DNA of 64,000 nt from Dermanyssus gallinae (GCA_003439945.1 QVRM01006591.1:1-64000); one strand, 5' to 3'. Positions 23,411-37,575 are shown, counted from the stretch's first letter. Program-made: numbers and translations. Notes: a model not told the origin generated them from the sequence alone.

Positions 23411-23762
23411 GCATGTGATTCAGAAGGCATGTGATAAACTAGGTAATCTGCCAATGGCAGATAAGGACCGATAGGCCATTTTCAATTTAGAGTCAAGCAT
23501 TTCATAGTAGCAGAACACACATGACCGTTTTAGTAAGCTCTATGCCAAACTGATATCCACGGTGTTGAATTATTCTGCGCTGTATAGTAATCGTAGCAAA
23601 GTAAGCGCTAAAATTCCTGATTACCTCATCGGACCCGCCGTGTTGAGACTTACGCCATTGAGAGATAGATGTCCATTATAACGCTGCTCTTATCTCGAAA
23701 AACAAGTCATGTCGACAGTTTAGCGGGCATACTAACGCTATAATATTAATAGGCAAAACAAG

Positions 23763-23764
<2 letters not shown>

Positions 23765-23797
<33 letters not shown>
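23765..23797. repeat. (TA)n microsatellite
   Basis: About 16 TA units. Confidence 0.95.
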
Positions 23798-23798
<1 letters not shown>

Positions 23799-23862
23799 CT
23801 CGTGATGTGAAAAACCCCAGAACATGCTGCTTTGAATTGTAGGGGAGATACGCGCTCTCTCT

Positions 23863-23865
<3 letters not shown>

Positions 23866-23896
<31 letters not shown>
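23866..23896. repeat. (TA)n microsatellite preceded by (CT)n
   Basis: A CTCTCTCTCTTT run leads straight into about 15 TA units. Confidence 0.95.
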
Positions 23897-23898
<2 letters not shown>

Positions 23899-24764
23899 CG
23901 AAATTCTTATTGATGGCGTTACATACATGACTATTGTTCCAAAAACGAACTTCACTTGATCTACGCCGTTTGCTTTTCCGCCTTTTCTTCGGCTAGAGCC
24001 GTAGCATCAACCTGTGTGTTACCAGATCAGCAAAGATGGGCCGCCGAAAACGCAGCAGAACTCACAGCGCGAGCCAATGAGTCCCACCAGACCCACGTGC
24101 AGGAAGAAGCAAAGACCTCCGTACACCGCCCGCCAGCCTGACAGGATGACGGATCAAAGGGGGGATTACTAATCTAATATTAATAGCAGTAGTTCGTCTC
24201 ATAGCAGCATGGTTATTAATAATAACGCGGTGGTAATAATTATACAGCATTGACACGAATAGACGACGCCCTAATCCAGTAGACTAATCCATGCTAGAAG
24301 CGGAGACGGCCGCATAGAGGTGACCGTCTATTGTGTCGAGTCTGCTGGAGTACTGACCGGTTGGTCTGTCGGTTTGTCCCGAATCGTTGGACGAGCGCCA
24401 TAATAGAGCTACCCCCGAACACTACACACGTCTCGCTGGGAACTCGAAAAAAAAAGCTGAGAGAGCTTAGGCTATCGTGGCTACCGCCGGTCGTGTTAAT
24501 ATGGACGTCCCACCCTTTTGCAGTATCTACCTCTTTGTTCGGATCCACTCTGAACAGCTCTTCCGTCGAGATCGACCGGATGGATGTCTTGCGTAGTGTT
24601 CCGGGCACTAACGGCTTGCCAGAAGTCTTGGCCAATTTTGTTGGTGGAACAAAACTACAGAAGTGCCACCGTATATCACCACCAATTGGCTACACAGAAT
24701 ACCGCAAAACTGTTGTTTAGTTTCTAATATTATGGCATCTTTACTTTTCTTCCACCCTCTCTCT
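23897..24764. other. Unassigned stretch with overlapping open frames
   Basis: The plus frame 24331-24720 and the minus frame 24294-24635 overlap and neither shows a domain. Composition is balanced, and no choice can be made. Confidence 0.3.
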
Positions 24765-24784
24765 TATATATATATATATATATA
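24765..24784. repeat. (TA)n microsatellite
   Basis: Short tract of ten TA units after a CTCTCT stretch. Confidence 0.9.
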
Positions 24785-25288
24785 CATAGTGTAAGCAAAA
24801 ATGGCAGAATCGTCTGTTACCTAAAGGGCTTGCGTTTAATAAAGTGATACATTTTCTCATTTTTTCGAATGTTTTTGTTCATTAATTTAACGTAGTTTGA
24901 AGAAAACATGGGTTAAACAAACAGCGGTAAAATTATACAAACATATAGAAATAGCTGAAAAGTTAACACAAATATATAGGCGTATCACAGCGTAAGAAGC
25001 ATTCTTCATAACATATTGCGTATATAATAATGTACATACATCAATTTTGAAGCTCGTATTCGACGAGGCGATATTCGGCGTTCGTTTTCTTCGTTGAATC
25101 AGCATTATGACGTTTCTCTATCGAATCAGCATCACGCGTGCATTTTTAGTAACCGTTCCATTTCAGCGCCGTGCTCCCGACAAATGTCCAGTAAATGGGC
25201 GATGTGCTACTTACTCCCGAGAGACCTTCTACTAGCTTCAGTTTTTCTCTGGAACCAAATGAGCTTTCTTATACGTTCTTTGAACACG

Positions 25289-25289
<1 letters not shown>

Positions 25290-25333
<44 letters not shown>

Positions 25334-25337
25334 TATT
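25290..25337. repeat. (TA)n microsatellite
   Basis: About 23 TA units with one CA break near the end. Confidence 0.95.
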
Positions 25338-25908
25338 CAGCTAAAGCATACAGCAGATGTGGCCAGCTCATCGCTGCTTTTCTTCCGTGTAGCTAATCTA
25401 TCCTGGTAAAGAGACCAGTAATTGCGTCAGCTTTTCATTATTCGTAGATTCTTAGCTGTTCGACGGAAAGTTTTGCCGCGGCGTACCGTAGCCTCTTAAT
25501 GAAACTCCGTACGCTTACAGCTGTAGACTTCGAAAGACGACGTCCAGAGAGCAGAGCAGCGCGAAGCAACGCGAGATGGACAGGGAAACTTTCAAATTTC
25601 TCAGGCAGGTAGGCAAAAGCCTTCATCAGCGTTACATCGACAAGATACTCGATTCAGAACGCTCCTTGCCCGCCGCAAAACGCTCCTTAGAAGCCCCCCC
25701 CCACTCCCCTCCATGACAGGCGGCCACTTCGTCTGCCGACGTTGTATGAGCTAATAGTCTGGGTCGAGCAAACAAGAAAGAACGTCCGCTATCCACCTAG
25801 ATTTCCGTGATTCGGGACCGAGCGCATGAAATATTTTCGTGTCGACGCGCCGCTCTTCTGCGTCCACTCAGCACGTCATACCGTGTGGATTTTATTGATA
25901 TTTCGCAG
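25338..25908. other. Unassigned stretch
   Basis: Nothing recognised apart from a poly-C run near 25698-25704. Confidence 0.3.
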
Positions 25909-27122
<1,214 letters not shown>

Positions 27123-27312
27123 GAGCAAGATGGCTTAGTGGCAAAGCCTTTGCCTTGCATTCGGGAGGACTGGGTTCGAGACCCAGACCGGCCACTCTTA
27201 AATTGGTTTGCATGGTTTCCAATTTAGACAAGGTAAATGCCGGAGTGGATTAAAATTAGCCATGACATGAAAAAACCGTACACGGGCAATAGCCTTACGG
27301 ATAATCTAAAAC
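27123..27312 (+). mobile_element. tRNA-derived SINE-2, full-length candidate
   Basis: The head has box A TGGCTTAGTGGC (27131-27142) and box B GGTTCGAGACC (27173-27183). The T-arm CTGGGTTCGAGACCCAG pairs perfectly. The acceptor ends do not pair, so this is a tRNA-derived SINE and not a functional tRNA gene. The body ends with AACCGTACACGGGCAATAGC (from 27286) and an A-rich tail. The same 3' end recurs at 57201-57229, which supports a dispersed family. Its head differs from SINE-1. No clean target duplication was found. Confidence 0.8.
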
Positions 27313-30286
27313 AAAAAAAAGAATCTTTACCTGACCAATATACATACCTTTATATGTTAGTTGGGTGAAGGTTGCTATTGTTGACGTCCTTGGTCACCCT
27401 TTTAAACTACGCGGCTCAGTGTCACCAATAGCGGTAAGTATCGTAGTAGTAGGATAAGGAAAATCCTGTTAGTTCTAGCATTCGTGACAACAGTTTAACT
27501 GAATTTCATTTAAGAACCCTAACTTACTATAGTTACCGCTTTGGTTAACTTAAAGTTTAACAGGCAGGCAAAAGTTGCCTATGCCCGTTAGTGCTAATTC
27601 GATGTGCATATTATGTGGGCTCATATGATAATGATATCGTGGTTATAATCGCTACTCAACCTGAGTGAATAAGTATGAAATATTATATGATGATATCGAT
27701 CTCAAAAAATAGTACAACCTTAAACACAGCGTGCTTACCTCCCGCAACTAATCACAGACCACGGCGGTTGCTTTCAGCATCAAGTACATTGCAATTGTAG
27801 GACTGACTCCCCGTCATGCCGTTAACCCAACTCGGGAAATGCTGTCGACGTAAGGCACTCGTACAAATGCTGCGCCTTTTCTGAACAAAGCGAGAGTTAC
27901 TGTCGCGGAATTTTAGATAAGTTCAGTCGTTGAGCGTCCCGACAATGATTGCTCAGTACACTTTAACCTATTTTGCGAAAATTCATGTAGCAACCGTTAG
28001 AGTAACTATGACTTTTCCTCGCTATCGCAAAATCTATATCAAACATGTAAACGCCCTATAGTAACATACGCTAGGCCCATTGATCATACAAGACAAGGCA
28101 TATGCTATATATTATATGACGACGGTTTAATATTGTCATGTAGTCGTGGCCCCATAAGGTTAGTGAGCCGCGAGAGTGCGATGTTCGCTGAAAGTAATGT
28201 AAACCGCTTAGACTTAACGGTTGCAGCAAACGTCACTGCGATGATCCATTTATTTTATAGATTATAGCCGAAAAGTTCAGTTATGAAAAAGAAATCGTAA
28301 AGTTAACAGTCTTCATTAACGGGCGTTCGTGGGCGTTCACCATCACCATCTCATATATGTTCTCTTGACTCGACAGCGAACAATGTTCCGTTCCTTGACT
28401 TCCATTGGTAGGTGCAACTTGACTGTTGCAAACGGCGCCACCACAGACTTGCTGAAGTACTCTTTTAATCAAACGGAATAACCTGAGATGTCAATATTCC
28501 ATTAGTCCAAGAGCTGCGGTGAGTTCGGAGCCCATCAGCGGTCGCTTTGTATGGCTGGCACACACAAAACCAACCTATTCGCACTATATTTCTATGTAAT
28601 CCTTGCGCTTTTATAAAAGAGCTGAGAGATACGTTGAGGACATATAAGAGCCTAAACTGTCACCATCGCACATTTGGTGTCAATCTACAACGAATAATTA
28701 AATTCGCTCTTTTTAATGATATGTGTGCAAAAACAATGCAAGATTTTTTGACACATAAATAGTCCGAAATTCTACGAAAATTCGGCGAGAGACCGATAGC
28801 AACAACCAAACTCTGCAAAGGCGGGATTAATCTGCGGCAATTTATGATTGCCTTCCCCCTCAGCGGTAGATTATAACCACGCTTTTCCCCACTACGCCTC
28901 CCGCTACTTCCTTCCCGTACAAAGTACTTGCCCTGTATCTAGCGTTACATTGTGTTACAGTTTTGCGGGACCTATTGAAAGCTTAACACGCCGCAAATAC
29001 GTGTAGGCTGAAACATGTCAAAGGAGTACGTCGTGGCGCAAATCTTTTCCACAGTCACGTCTGGATGGCGTTCGGCAATGGAGCGCTCGCAGTTACTCAC
29101 ACTAACTTTAAGCTTAACTGTCGTCAGCTGTTTTAATGCGAGCGAGGACCTCCACCTGATGCTGCTGCTTCTGCTCCTTCAGCCGAGTCTGCCATCACCC
29201 ACAATGGCCACAGCCATTGTCTTCCCGTCCGCCTGACGTCCCATACCGCTGAGGTCTTCGCCGCTGAAACGGCAGGTTTTTTTTCTCCGCGCGGGAGATT
29301 TCTCGCTTCCTGTCTACCGGTTGGTTCGCAGCTGTCTCACGACTGCGACTTCTTCCACGACAAGAGTAGAGGCAAGGCGAGGCGAGACCCATCACACGAC
29401 GACAGATCAGGAGTCTATCACCCCCGGAACTCACCACGAACTGGCTCGTTGGCTGGCTGGCGGAGAGAGCCAGGGGGGGGGGGTTCACTACGACCGCTGC
29501 GCCCACTGCCGCCCCCATCGGCCAAATTAGATGCTTAAGCAGGCAGCGAGGGGCGTGTTGTCTTCGTCTCTTCCACCATTGTTATTCTAGTTCGACGACT
29601 AATCAATTAGTCGCGACTAGGCTACGCGACATTTGCGTCCGCCGAACGCCATTAGCCCATTACCATGTCAATAGGAACCGGTTAACTCGAGCGCTAAGCG
29701 CATACAGAGAGAGCGAGCGAGCGAGAGAGAAAGATACCAACGTTGCTCTTCTTGCTAGCTTGCTATACCAAAAGCAGCAGCAATAGCAGGGACAACAAAA
29801 CAAAAACCCACATTCATTCACAGCGTACAAGCCGGTTAAAAAACGATCGACCAGTCATCAGTCAGCAAGGCAGTTAGTTGCCTTGTTACGATGAAACTTG
29901 ACGAGCTCACGTACAAACGTGTCCCGGTTTTCAGATACAAACCACATCTAGTGCAGATAGAAATTGCCGATACACGAACTCCGGAGGATCGCAAAATGAA
30001 AAAAAAAACAGACAAACAAACAAAGGAAGAATAACTAACACAAGCAGAACGTGTTGCCCTTTACTCAATCGCACAAAATATGAGCTCCGGCCTCGCTGAC
30101 GTTGTCTCTATTGAATCGGGCTGAACATTGAATTCCAGTAACGACTCATCAACCGGCTCATTTCGATGCGGTAGTGATATAATAAGAATAAATTAGACTA
30201 TTAAGAATGTCTACGATTTAAATTTTTAGGACATACAAATTACCTGACCCTGATACCGACTTCACTTACAAACCCCCTCATTTTTT
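27313..30286. other. Unassigned stretch
   Basis: The 27.3-28.9 kb part is AT-rich. The 28.95-29.75 kb part is CpG-rich with CTG (about 29161-29175), poly-G (about 29472-29482) and GAGCGA repeats (about 29707-29730). No domain was recognised in any open frame. Confidence 0.3.
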
Positions 30287-30309
30287 TATATATATATATA
30301 TATATATAT
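30287..30309. repeat. (TA)n microsatellite
   Basis: About 11 TA units after a T run. Confidence 0.9.
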
Positions 30310-30959
30310 TAATGTTAACTGATGGAGTTACCATTCAATGCAAATAACTAATTATATGCAACTATCGACATACAAAAGTGCCGTCCCAAGACATAGGCAA
30401 AAAATTACGACTAGATACAACAACGTTTTGTTATTTTCCTTCTTTCCGCTATTACTCGGAATGATTCAAAATGACCCTGTGGGGGAATTCCCCTAACTTC
30501 GAGTAACGTGCAGTTCCGCCCCATAATCGGATATGTGTACACGTCAAAGTTTGTTCATCACTTTTTTAATATCAAAGTGAATCAGTTGAGAAGTCGCATT
30601 TTAGGGACGTCCAAAGTTCACGCTTGTGCTAAGTCTGGGTATGTCGGGGTAGATGCATGAACTCGGTGTTAAACTTTTTGCGTGTACAGCTGTGATGTTA
30701 GCTGTACTCCGGCCTATAACGGAATGCCCTTCAATGATCTGTATCAACATAACCCTTTACTCGTTTAGCATATTTGGGTGCATTCTTTTCTCTAACACGA
30801 TCGGGATATCTTACGATTTATTCATGACATTGACGTTAATCTCGACGTTTCAGTAATGGATCAAGCATGAATCTACTTTTAACAGTTGGTTAAGCCTTAT
30901 CACTTTCTTTGTGCATGTTTACCCATATTCGCAGATACTTCCTTGTTCAAAAGGCGCCA

Positions 30960-31580
30960 TACATAGATCTAGATATTTCGTTGTTTTATTATCAAATGTC
31001 CAATGTTCTATATCCGCCTTTATAATAGCCTTGTAGTTTCCAAATTCATCTACAGCTGTGAAGTCTGGCGGCCGTATTTGAAGACACATATTCATGCCAT
31101 TGAAAAAGTTTAGTCTAAATTCCTTCGACGTGTTGCATTGAGATGTAGGGTAGAGCGTAGCAGTCTCGACTTAGTACCTATATCAGAACTACACTCGAGA
31201 GCAGATTTCAAAATGTACGCACGAATCTCTCAGTCGAATAGACTTCCCATCTTTTTTAATATTCGCGACAATAATCTGCGCAGTACTCAAACCATATCGT
31301 CGAAAATAGTTGCACGATCTGACCGTATCAACAGTATGTTTTCGTGGCGCATGGCCAGAGTGTTGAGAACCATGAACTAGTGATATATTATTATATACTG
31401 TACAATTACATATATTTTGCAAAGGTACTATTTCGACCTAATATATGGTAAATTGTCCTTTATGCCTCTTATATTGTGCATTGTATATATTGAATACAGG
31501 ATTTTCCTGAATAATTATGTATATAATGATCTACCCTTTGAAAGCAATAAAGGAGCACTTGAATTGAATTATAACGTAAT
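30960..31580 (+). pseudogene. LINE family 1, 5'-truncated copy
   Basis: The translation starts near RYFVV (about 30972, matching FRCFVV of the intact copy) and continues with a frame change through a KFIYSCEVW-like block (about 31040). It then reads from about 31138 to the stop at 31380 (DLVPISELHSRADFKMYARI, DRINSMFSWRMARVL), which aligns with the C-terminus of the RT at 4195-6186 (ELKSISDMFDQADTRMYNRL, DRINNFFPWRISRKL). The 3' UTR and the CAATAAAGGAGC..TTGAATTGAATT tail are the same type. Upstream of about 30960 no homology was seen. Confidence 0.85.
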
Positions 31581-31774
31581 GTTTTTTTATGAATACGGTG
31601 TACTCAAGCCAGAATCGGTAAACATACTGGGCCTGTACACATTTGTTGTGGTTTTTGTAGAGAAGGCGTGTACACTTAATTTATGGTTTTTATAGAGAGG
31701 GCCTATACACTTGAATTGTGGTTTTTACTTATTTATTTTTGGAATAAAATAACTGAAATAAAATGCAGTACGCA

Positions 31775-32835
31775 CACATATATACTGCAGAAAACTCGTC
31801 CGCAAGTGGGAACCGATAGTGTACGGCTCTAACGACCTAGACACGAGTCGCCCTCCCACCGGCCGGCGAAAATGTATGCAAACACTTCAAACAATCGGTG
31901 CACAGCAAAGACAATTGCGGTTGCTAAAGTGTCAAAGAACCAGGCCAGAGACACATACAGCTTGGCTGACTTGACCACGGATATGAGGATACGTCGTTTG
32001 GGGTGCCGATTTCCAAAAAATGTTGAGCAAACTGATTGACAATGTCAAGGGCTTTCTTCGTCGTCCGACGCAGATGGGACATACTTCAGAGATCCCGGTC
32101 AAGAAATACCCAGGTAAAAACTTGCCGTGGTAATTATGTAGACTTTTTTTTGTTCAGGCGTAGGTGAAGAACGAGGCAATTCCTTTGGCCTTTTGCCCTC
32201 CTGTGGAAAGCCTCGAGAGTAAGTTTCCCCGCAAGGTTGGTAAAAGCGTACTTGACGTCAGGTAAAGTGGCATGGAAAAGGTACGTTTTATAACCGGAGG
32301 CTTGCGGAAAAGCTTGGCATTCGATTGAACCCGCTTGATGGCACTGGTCAAGCGCCCTTTCCGAAACCTATATTAGGCATGGGAAAAAGGCTGCTCTCCT
32401 CTGAAAAGTCTTGGGGGCGTACTTACAAGAGGGACTAAAATACGTTGGATAGGAGGCCAAGCAAACGGATTGGGCTGTAGAATGCATGGCTATTCGGAAT
32501 CACAACAAAGTCTGCGGGCTGTCGTTTGGCAGAGAACGATCTCAAACGGAACATCTCTGTCGTTATAGCGGTTCCCGCTTTCAGGTATTTTTCTTCAGTA
32601 CCTTGGTCAGGTAGGCGGGGATATTGTCAGGGCCCTTCCCGGCTTAAAACATTCCGACGCCTCCTGAAACTCCTATAGCTTTTTCGTTCTACAGCTTCTG
32701 GAGGTTGCTTTCCTTCAGCCCCTAGGGCCCTATGCAAGGAAGGCGGTCAAAAAAGAGTTCTGTGGAAACAACGTTGCAATTGCTTGTTTTGTAGCCTCAG
32801 GCGTTAGGTCTTAAAGGCGAGGCAGCTCTGTATTA
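31775..32835 (-). pseudogene. I/R1-like LINE, copy B (internally deleted)
   Basis: On the minus strand in order: a GKGPDNIPAYLTKVLKK block (about 32590-32640, RT domain 0-1, usually APGPD.IP); a DVKYAFTNLAGKL block (about 32240-32280, motif A, usually D.K.AFN...W); then FLDRDL..HLRRTTKKALDI (about 32050-32110), typical of the post-catalytic thumb (usually LG..LD..L.F..H). Motif C is not found, so the copy is deleted or scrambled between A and the thumb. Its 3' UTR resembles that of 15080-15960. Stops are frequent. Confidence 0.65.
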
Positions 32836-32963
32836 TCTGCTTTGTTAATGTATAAAATACTGCCATGCTTTTTTGATGTATACATACAACATAGTAGAGA
32901 GCCCTTATTACACTTGAATTTTAGACAAATAATAAAAGCAGCTACGTATACATCAGGTGCATA

Positions 32964-33205
32964 GTGCATGGTTATCACTACCTAGTTTGTTCAAACGCAG
33001 CCTTTCACGAGGAGTACGAGTTGTGCATCTGCCGGTTTTGTCTGCGGAGGTGTGCCAAGCACCATGCAGGGCTGGACCAAAAATCGCTGCATGACTTGTC
33101 TAGCCGGAAGTGTGAACAAGATAGAGCATTACGAAGAAACATTTTGGAACTGTATATCATACTCAATCCAAGTGAAATGCACATAATTTATTGATTGAAT
33201 AAAAG
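32964..33205 (+). pseudogene. LINE family X, C-terminal fragment
   Basis: YHYLVCSNAAFHEEYELCIC followed by CRFCLRRCAKHHAG aligns residue by residue with FHHVLCNVEGFHEPQEKCQC and CKQCWSKCYKYHAA at about 62363-62460. The pattern is FHE, then C-x-C-x2-C-x3-C-x-K-x-H-A. Only this cysteine-rich tail and a short 3' UTR (ending near TTGAATAAAAGC) remain, so it is a 5'-truncated insertion. Confidence 0.7.
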
Positions 33206-33959
33206 CAGCTAACGTGATTTTTTTAGAATTGCCAAGCTGCCTCCACAAACCGTTGGATAAAGCCGAAGGCTACTGTAGTAGTTTTGATGATAACATCACG
33301 AATCGTTAGTTTAGCAACAATTCGTTGCATCTTTGTTGGCTTCTTGCGCAGAAAAACCTGTCTGGCTTATTCCTATTTAGCGGTGCACCTTTGGTCATAC
33401 CTGCAGTGTTCGAAAATTGTCACTATTCGGCAAAACCTAATATGTGAATTTTTTAGCAACCCGTTCGTCCTTTTAGACTTTTTTCAAGGTCAATTTTCTC
33501 GGTGATCATAAAATTGTTAGATATTCCCCATTTGCACTTAGGTTGGTAACTAGTATATATTAACCATTTAAGGTATTTGACTAAATATTTGAACAAGATT
33601 CTAAATCTAAGCTACTATAGCCCTTAACCTACCTTTGTTTTGCGCCGGTGCATACCCGAGTTTGCGGCGTTAAAATCGAACCGCGAGACCCAGCTTGCGG
33701 TTCAAGTGCTTGAGACGGCAGTCTCTGGCAGTATCTTTTGAGACCTAAAACGATTTCACAACTTCATTGTTATGAAGTACAGTAGACGTAATATAACTCA
33801 AATAAATCATGAGTAATAAATGTATTCTCAGCAATACCATGATGGCTTTCTTGTACGTGCTCCATAATTTTCATTATAGAAATTTAACTGTGCATGCTTG
33901 TGTACCTATTTGCTTACTTTCGTGTAGATACTTGACAGGACAACGTGGGCATGCATTAT
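33206..33959. other. Unassigned stretch left of the R2-clade element
   Basis: No feature recognised. The frame of the R2-clade gene extends leftward through this DNA to 33809, but those codons are flank. Confidence 0.4.
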
Positions 33960-35653
33960 ATTCATTCTTCTTCATCGAGTATATCGAGCGCCTATACCAA
34001 TCGTCCCAAACTCTCCTCGAATTCGGTAAAGAATGTCGTACTATCAGGCCCACCAGGGGTGTTCGTCAGGGTGATCCCCTGTCACCCCTGTTATTTAATC
34101 TAGTTCTTGACGACATTCTCAGGAAAATAAACTTAGACAATTTAGGATATCGACTAAAAGAAGGAAACCGCCTTATGGGCCTAGCCTTTGCGGACGACCT
34201 CATCCTCCTCGCCTCCACCAAGAACACCCTCCAACAACTCCTAGATTTAGCTTTCCCCTTACTTAAAGAAAGAGGCCTTGAAATCAACACTGATAAGAGC
34301 TTTACGATCTCGCATCTTTATGATAGCCGGGTGAAGAAGAGCCTTTATCAGTCAACCCCCGAATTCTCCGTTGGAGGGAGGCAATTGCCAGCCAAGGGTA
34401 TATGCGCTCGATGGAGATACCTTGGCATCGAGTTCGACAGTAATGGCAGAGTCGACACGGCCAAGGTCACTCTCCTAGAACTACTCGGCAGACTAACATC
34501 AGCTCCCCTTAAACCCCAGCAACGCTTAACAATACTGAAACAATTCCTTATCCCGAAAATTCTCTATAAACTGGTCGCTGGTCCCCGACCGTCTCAAAAA
34601 TTCCTCCTAGAACTAGACTGTGAGATCAGGCGAACGGTGAAATTGCAGTGGCTCAAACTCGAAAACAGCGTGCCAAACGCCTTCCTATACGCGCACATCT
34701 CACACGGCGGTCTGGACATCCCCTGTCTCCGTACACTAATTCCCAGACTTCGCCTCTCCCGCCTCACTGCCCTGAACAGATCATCCCACATAGGCACTCA
34801 GTGGCTGCTGTCGACCGATTATCACAGAAAGGAGCTGGCGAAAACCAGCGCTCTCTGTGTGTTCGATGACACGACCATTGAGGACGCCGCACACGAGACC
34901 GAGTACTGGTCTCGTACACTACATAACACAGTCGATGGGGCTCACCTGAAACACACACACCTAACCCCTTTTACAAATGACTGGGTCAAGGGTACTCCTT
35001 ACCTATCCGGTAGGGAGTACATAAACCTGATTAAGTTAAGGATCAACGCACTACCAACGCGTGCCAGACTCGCAAGGGGTCGCCCCGGGTACGACAAATT
35101 TTGTCGTCATGGGTGCAACGCTGTCGAGACGCTGGCCCACATCGCTCAAGTGTGCGATCACACCCATCGCCCTATAATCAAGCGCCACGATGACATATGT
35201 GAGCGAGTCACCCGCCTACTCCGTGCTAAAGGAATGCAGGTGGAACGAGAGCGCACCTTCCGAAGACCCGCCGCACCGGCTCGGAGACCAGACCTCGTCA
35301 TAACAACACCTACGAGGGTCTGGGTCTTGGACGCCGAGGTCTGCGGCCCCTCAAGAGACCTTGCATTGGCCAGACGGGATAAGATCAGGAAATACGATAT
35401 ACCCGGGGTCAGGGATCAACTTCCCAGCTCGCTTCCCCACCGATTCGGGTCCATCACCGTGTCGATGACCAATGTATGGGAGCCCGAGTCGGTGAAGGAT
35501 CTCCTGACTCTCGGGTTATCGAAGAAAAACCTGATCGACCTAACCGTCCTGGCCATGCAGGGTACCCTACGGGTCTTCCGGGCGCACCGGGACCACAAGA
35601 GCTGGGTCCGTCGCGGAGGAGGAGCAGGCGAACTCACCGGGAGGCGATTTTAA
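33960..35653 (+). CDS. R2-clade reverse transcriptase-endonuclease, 5' truncated
   Basis: The enzyme nicks a target site and primes reverse transcription there. Visible features in order: an RT palm segment starting near FFIEYIERLYQSS; motif B RGVRQGDPLSPLLF (about 34049-34090); motif C LAFADDLILL (FADD about 34187-34198); and a long thumb. A C-terminal CCHC finger of R2 spacing follows (FCRHGCN...LAHIAQVCDHTHRPI, about 35100-35170). Last is a restriction-like endonuclease core (RRPDLV, then VLDAEVCG and RRDKIRKYD, about 35281-35395). The single-finger-plus-RLE order defines the R2 group. RT motif A, the N-terminal zinc fingers and the Myb domain are absent, so it is truncated at about 33960. 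The rest is open without stops to 35653. The flanks are not 28S rDNA. Confidence 0.93.
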
Positions 35654-35730
35654 ACTATTTTTTTAGGCGGGCACTGCCTCAGTGTGCAAATGTGCAATTA
35701 TTGAATAAATTCAATGTTGTATTCCAGTGA
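33960..35730 (+). mobile_element. R2-clade non-LTR element, truncated insertion
   Basis: The element comprises the coding part described separately plus a 3' UTR of under 100 bp (35654 to about 35730, ending near GTATTCCAG). No poly(A) tail was seen. Left and right flanks show no rRNA sequence, so this copy lies outside the 28S site used by classical R2 elements. The exact 3' boundary is uncertain. Confidence 0.75.
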
Positions 35731-37572
35731 ACGGTTTATAAAGTACGGATTTGGCCCATGAAATAACGAGCATCAAAGACCACCTTAGTATTGGTGTTTA
35801 AAACATGCAAAACATCTCTTAATAAAACGTTTGCGTAGAAACGTTCTTCAGTTTTTTTTTATTACACAAAAATCGACAACGTAGCTCTGCTACACAAACT
35901 AGAAGACCCATAAACAAAATTTCGCCATACAGAGACTTTGTGCGCTATCTGTTGCATGGTTTAAATCGTTTTCCTTTGCTTCAATTGAAAATGTTCCGTT
36001 TTTTAAGTGGGCTTTTTTCTTCAACAACAAGTGAGAGCGTGGCCAAGCACGGTACCTAAGTGCGCCACCGAAGAGCGCACCTTCGCCTTTTTTCGAATGC
36101 GTTACTTATACACTCCTGGCATATTCGGATACCAAGAATAGAGTCCCGTTCGTTAAATCAAACCTGCGATCAAGCACACCAGAAGCCAGCAGTGAGGACT
36201 TCGTGCACTACCTGCCCAGGCCACCATCGTGCTTTAACGTTTGACCGGCCAGCAAAAACCTCGACGCTAGCTACTTCAATCCGATTGACTCCGACCTTGC
36301 ATGCGCGTGCATACGACAAGTGCTGCTACTTTCTCATTAGGCTAGTTTCGACTACTACTACAACTACTACACCGTCCGCCTGCCCGAATACAACCGGTAA
36401 TATCCCCTTCAAGCAGGTGCACGTATCGATCGATGTACAGGTATGCAGACTCGTCGTAGCCATTGCCGAACGCGCGGAACACTAGAGTGACACTCTGCGT
36501 AAGAATATAGAAGCCGGTTTGCCGCCGACGAAAGACGACCAACAAAGGCAGAATAGAACAAAACACAGAAACGCACGACAGAGAGGCACGTCGAAGGGGG
36601 CTGGTAAGAGGTAGAAATGGCACGAGAAAGTTAATGTCTCCTTGCGTTGTTGCTTGCGAGTCGAATGTTGGCTCGAACAGACGAATATACCTCAGCACCT
36701 CAGCAGGAGTCGAAGGGAAACGGCGGAGCTAAGACTGAGAGGTGGGCTCCTATAGGGCTAAGGCAGAGGAGAGGGCGAGGAAGACTTTGACTATTGGTAG
36801 ACAGGTAAAGGGCATACGAGCAAACGTGCATTGCGCAAACGCACGTCCGAAATAGTAAGCGAATAGGCTCGAGCTGTTTGTATCAGATCCACGTACAGCG
36901 TAGGCCTGCGTCTTTAAGCCGAGCGCAAGTCCGCTCAGACCGATGCATCGGTCTAGACCGTATTTAGGCGTATGAGCCTTTTCGGTATTTTTCTCTCTTT
37001 GCAACTCTATTATCGCAATTGTTCCTTGCGTTGGTATTTCCTCTCGGCCCTAAACTCCAATCTCTCTACCTTTTTACCTCTAATTGTTCCGTCTCTTTGC
37101 TCTGCAATCTTGCCATCTTTGTTGTTCTCCTCCCTAAGCGTTGCCTTCGTTAGTTAGCGTCTAGCAGGAACCCAGCGGGTGAAGCAGCGTCGCTTATCCG
37201 TGTTGGCCGAATGAACGTGGTGCCCCCCACATTTTCAGCTTGTAGTCAGTGAAGAGCCTGATGCATACATCGCTTTAGTCATATACTACATATACTTGAT
37301 TGCCCCTACTGTCGCTCTGCACCGACAATTGTAGTTGCCCGGGTTGCGGCGAACATGCCATATATATATATATGTAAGAGCACTTTGGAGTGAACGATCG
37401 TTTTCGCGCGAACATGTAAGCACATGTTACCTAACCCAGGATTAGCCCAGTTCAACAATGTGGTTGAAAAAATGCTGCATTTCCTCGGTGAATGTCGAGC
37501 GAGAGCCTCTGACGCAAGAGTCTACCGTCGAAATTTTAAGGCTTCTGCCGACCTGCTGAATCAGCTTAGATG

Positions 37573-37575
<3 letters not shown>
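35731..37575. other. Unassigned stretch, CpG-rich in part
   Basis: An AT-rich part (35.73-36.05 kb) is followed by CpG-rich DNA with a CTA/ACT triplet run (about 36350-36370). Open frames on both strands lack domains. There is a ten-base TA run at 37361-37372. Confidence 0.3.

Noticed and set aside
27131..27195. Functional tRNA gene
   Set aside because: Box A, box B and the T-arm look right, but the acceptor strands do not pair and the anticodon stem is poor. The attached body and repeated tail show a SINE.
29195..29530. Overlapping frames around the poly-G run as a gene
   Set aside because: They depend on CpG-rich and poly-G sequence, overlap on both strands and lack domains.
33809..33959. 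First 50 codons of the R2-clade frame as its N-terminus
   Set aside because: The peptide shows none of the zinc-finger or Myb features of R2 N-termini, and homology starts abruptly near 33960. It is open flanking DNA.
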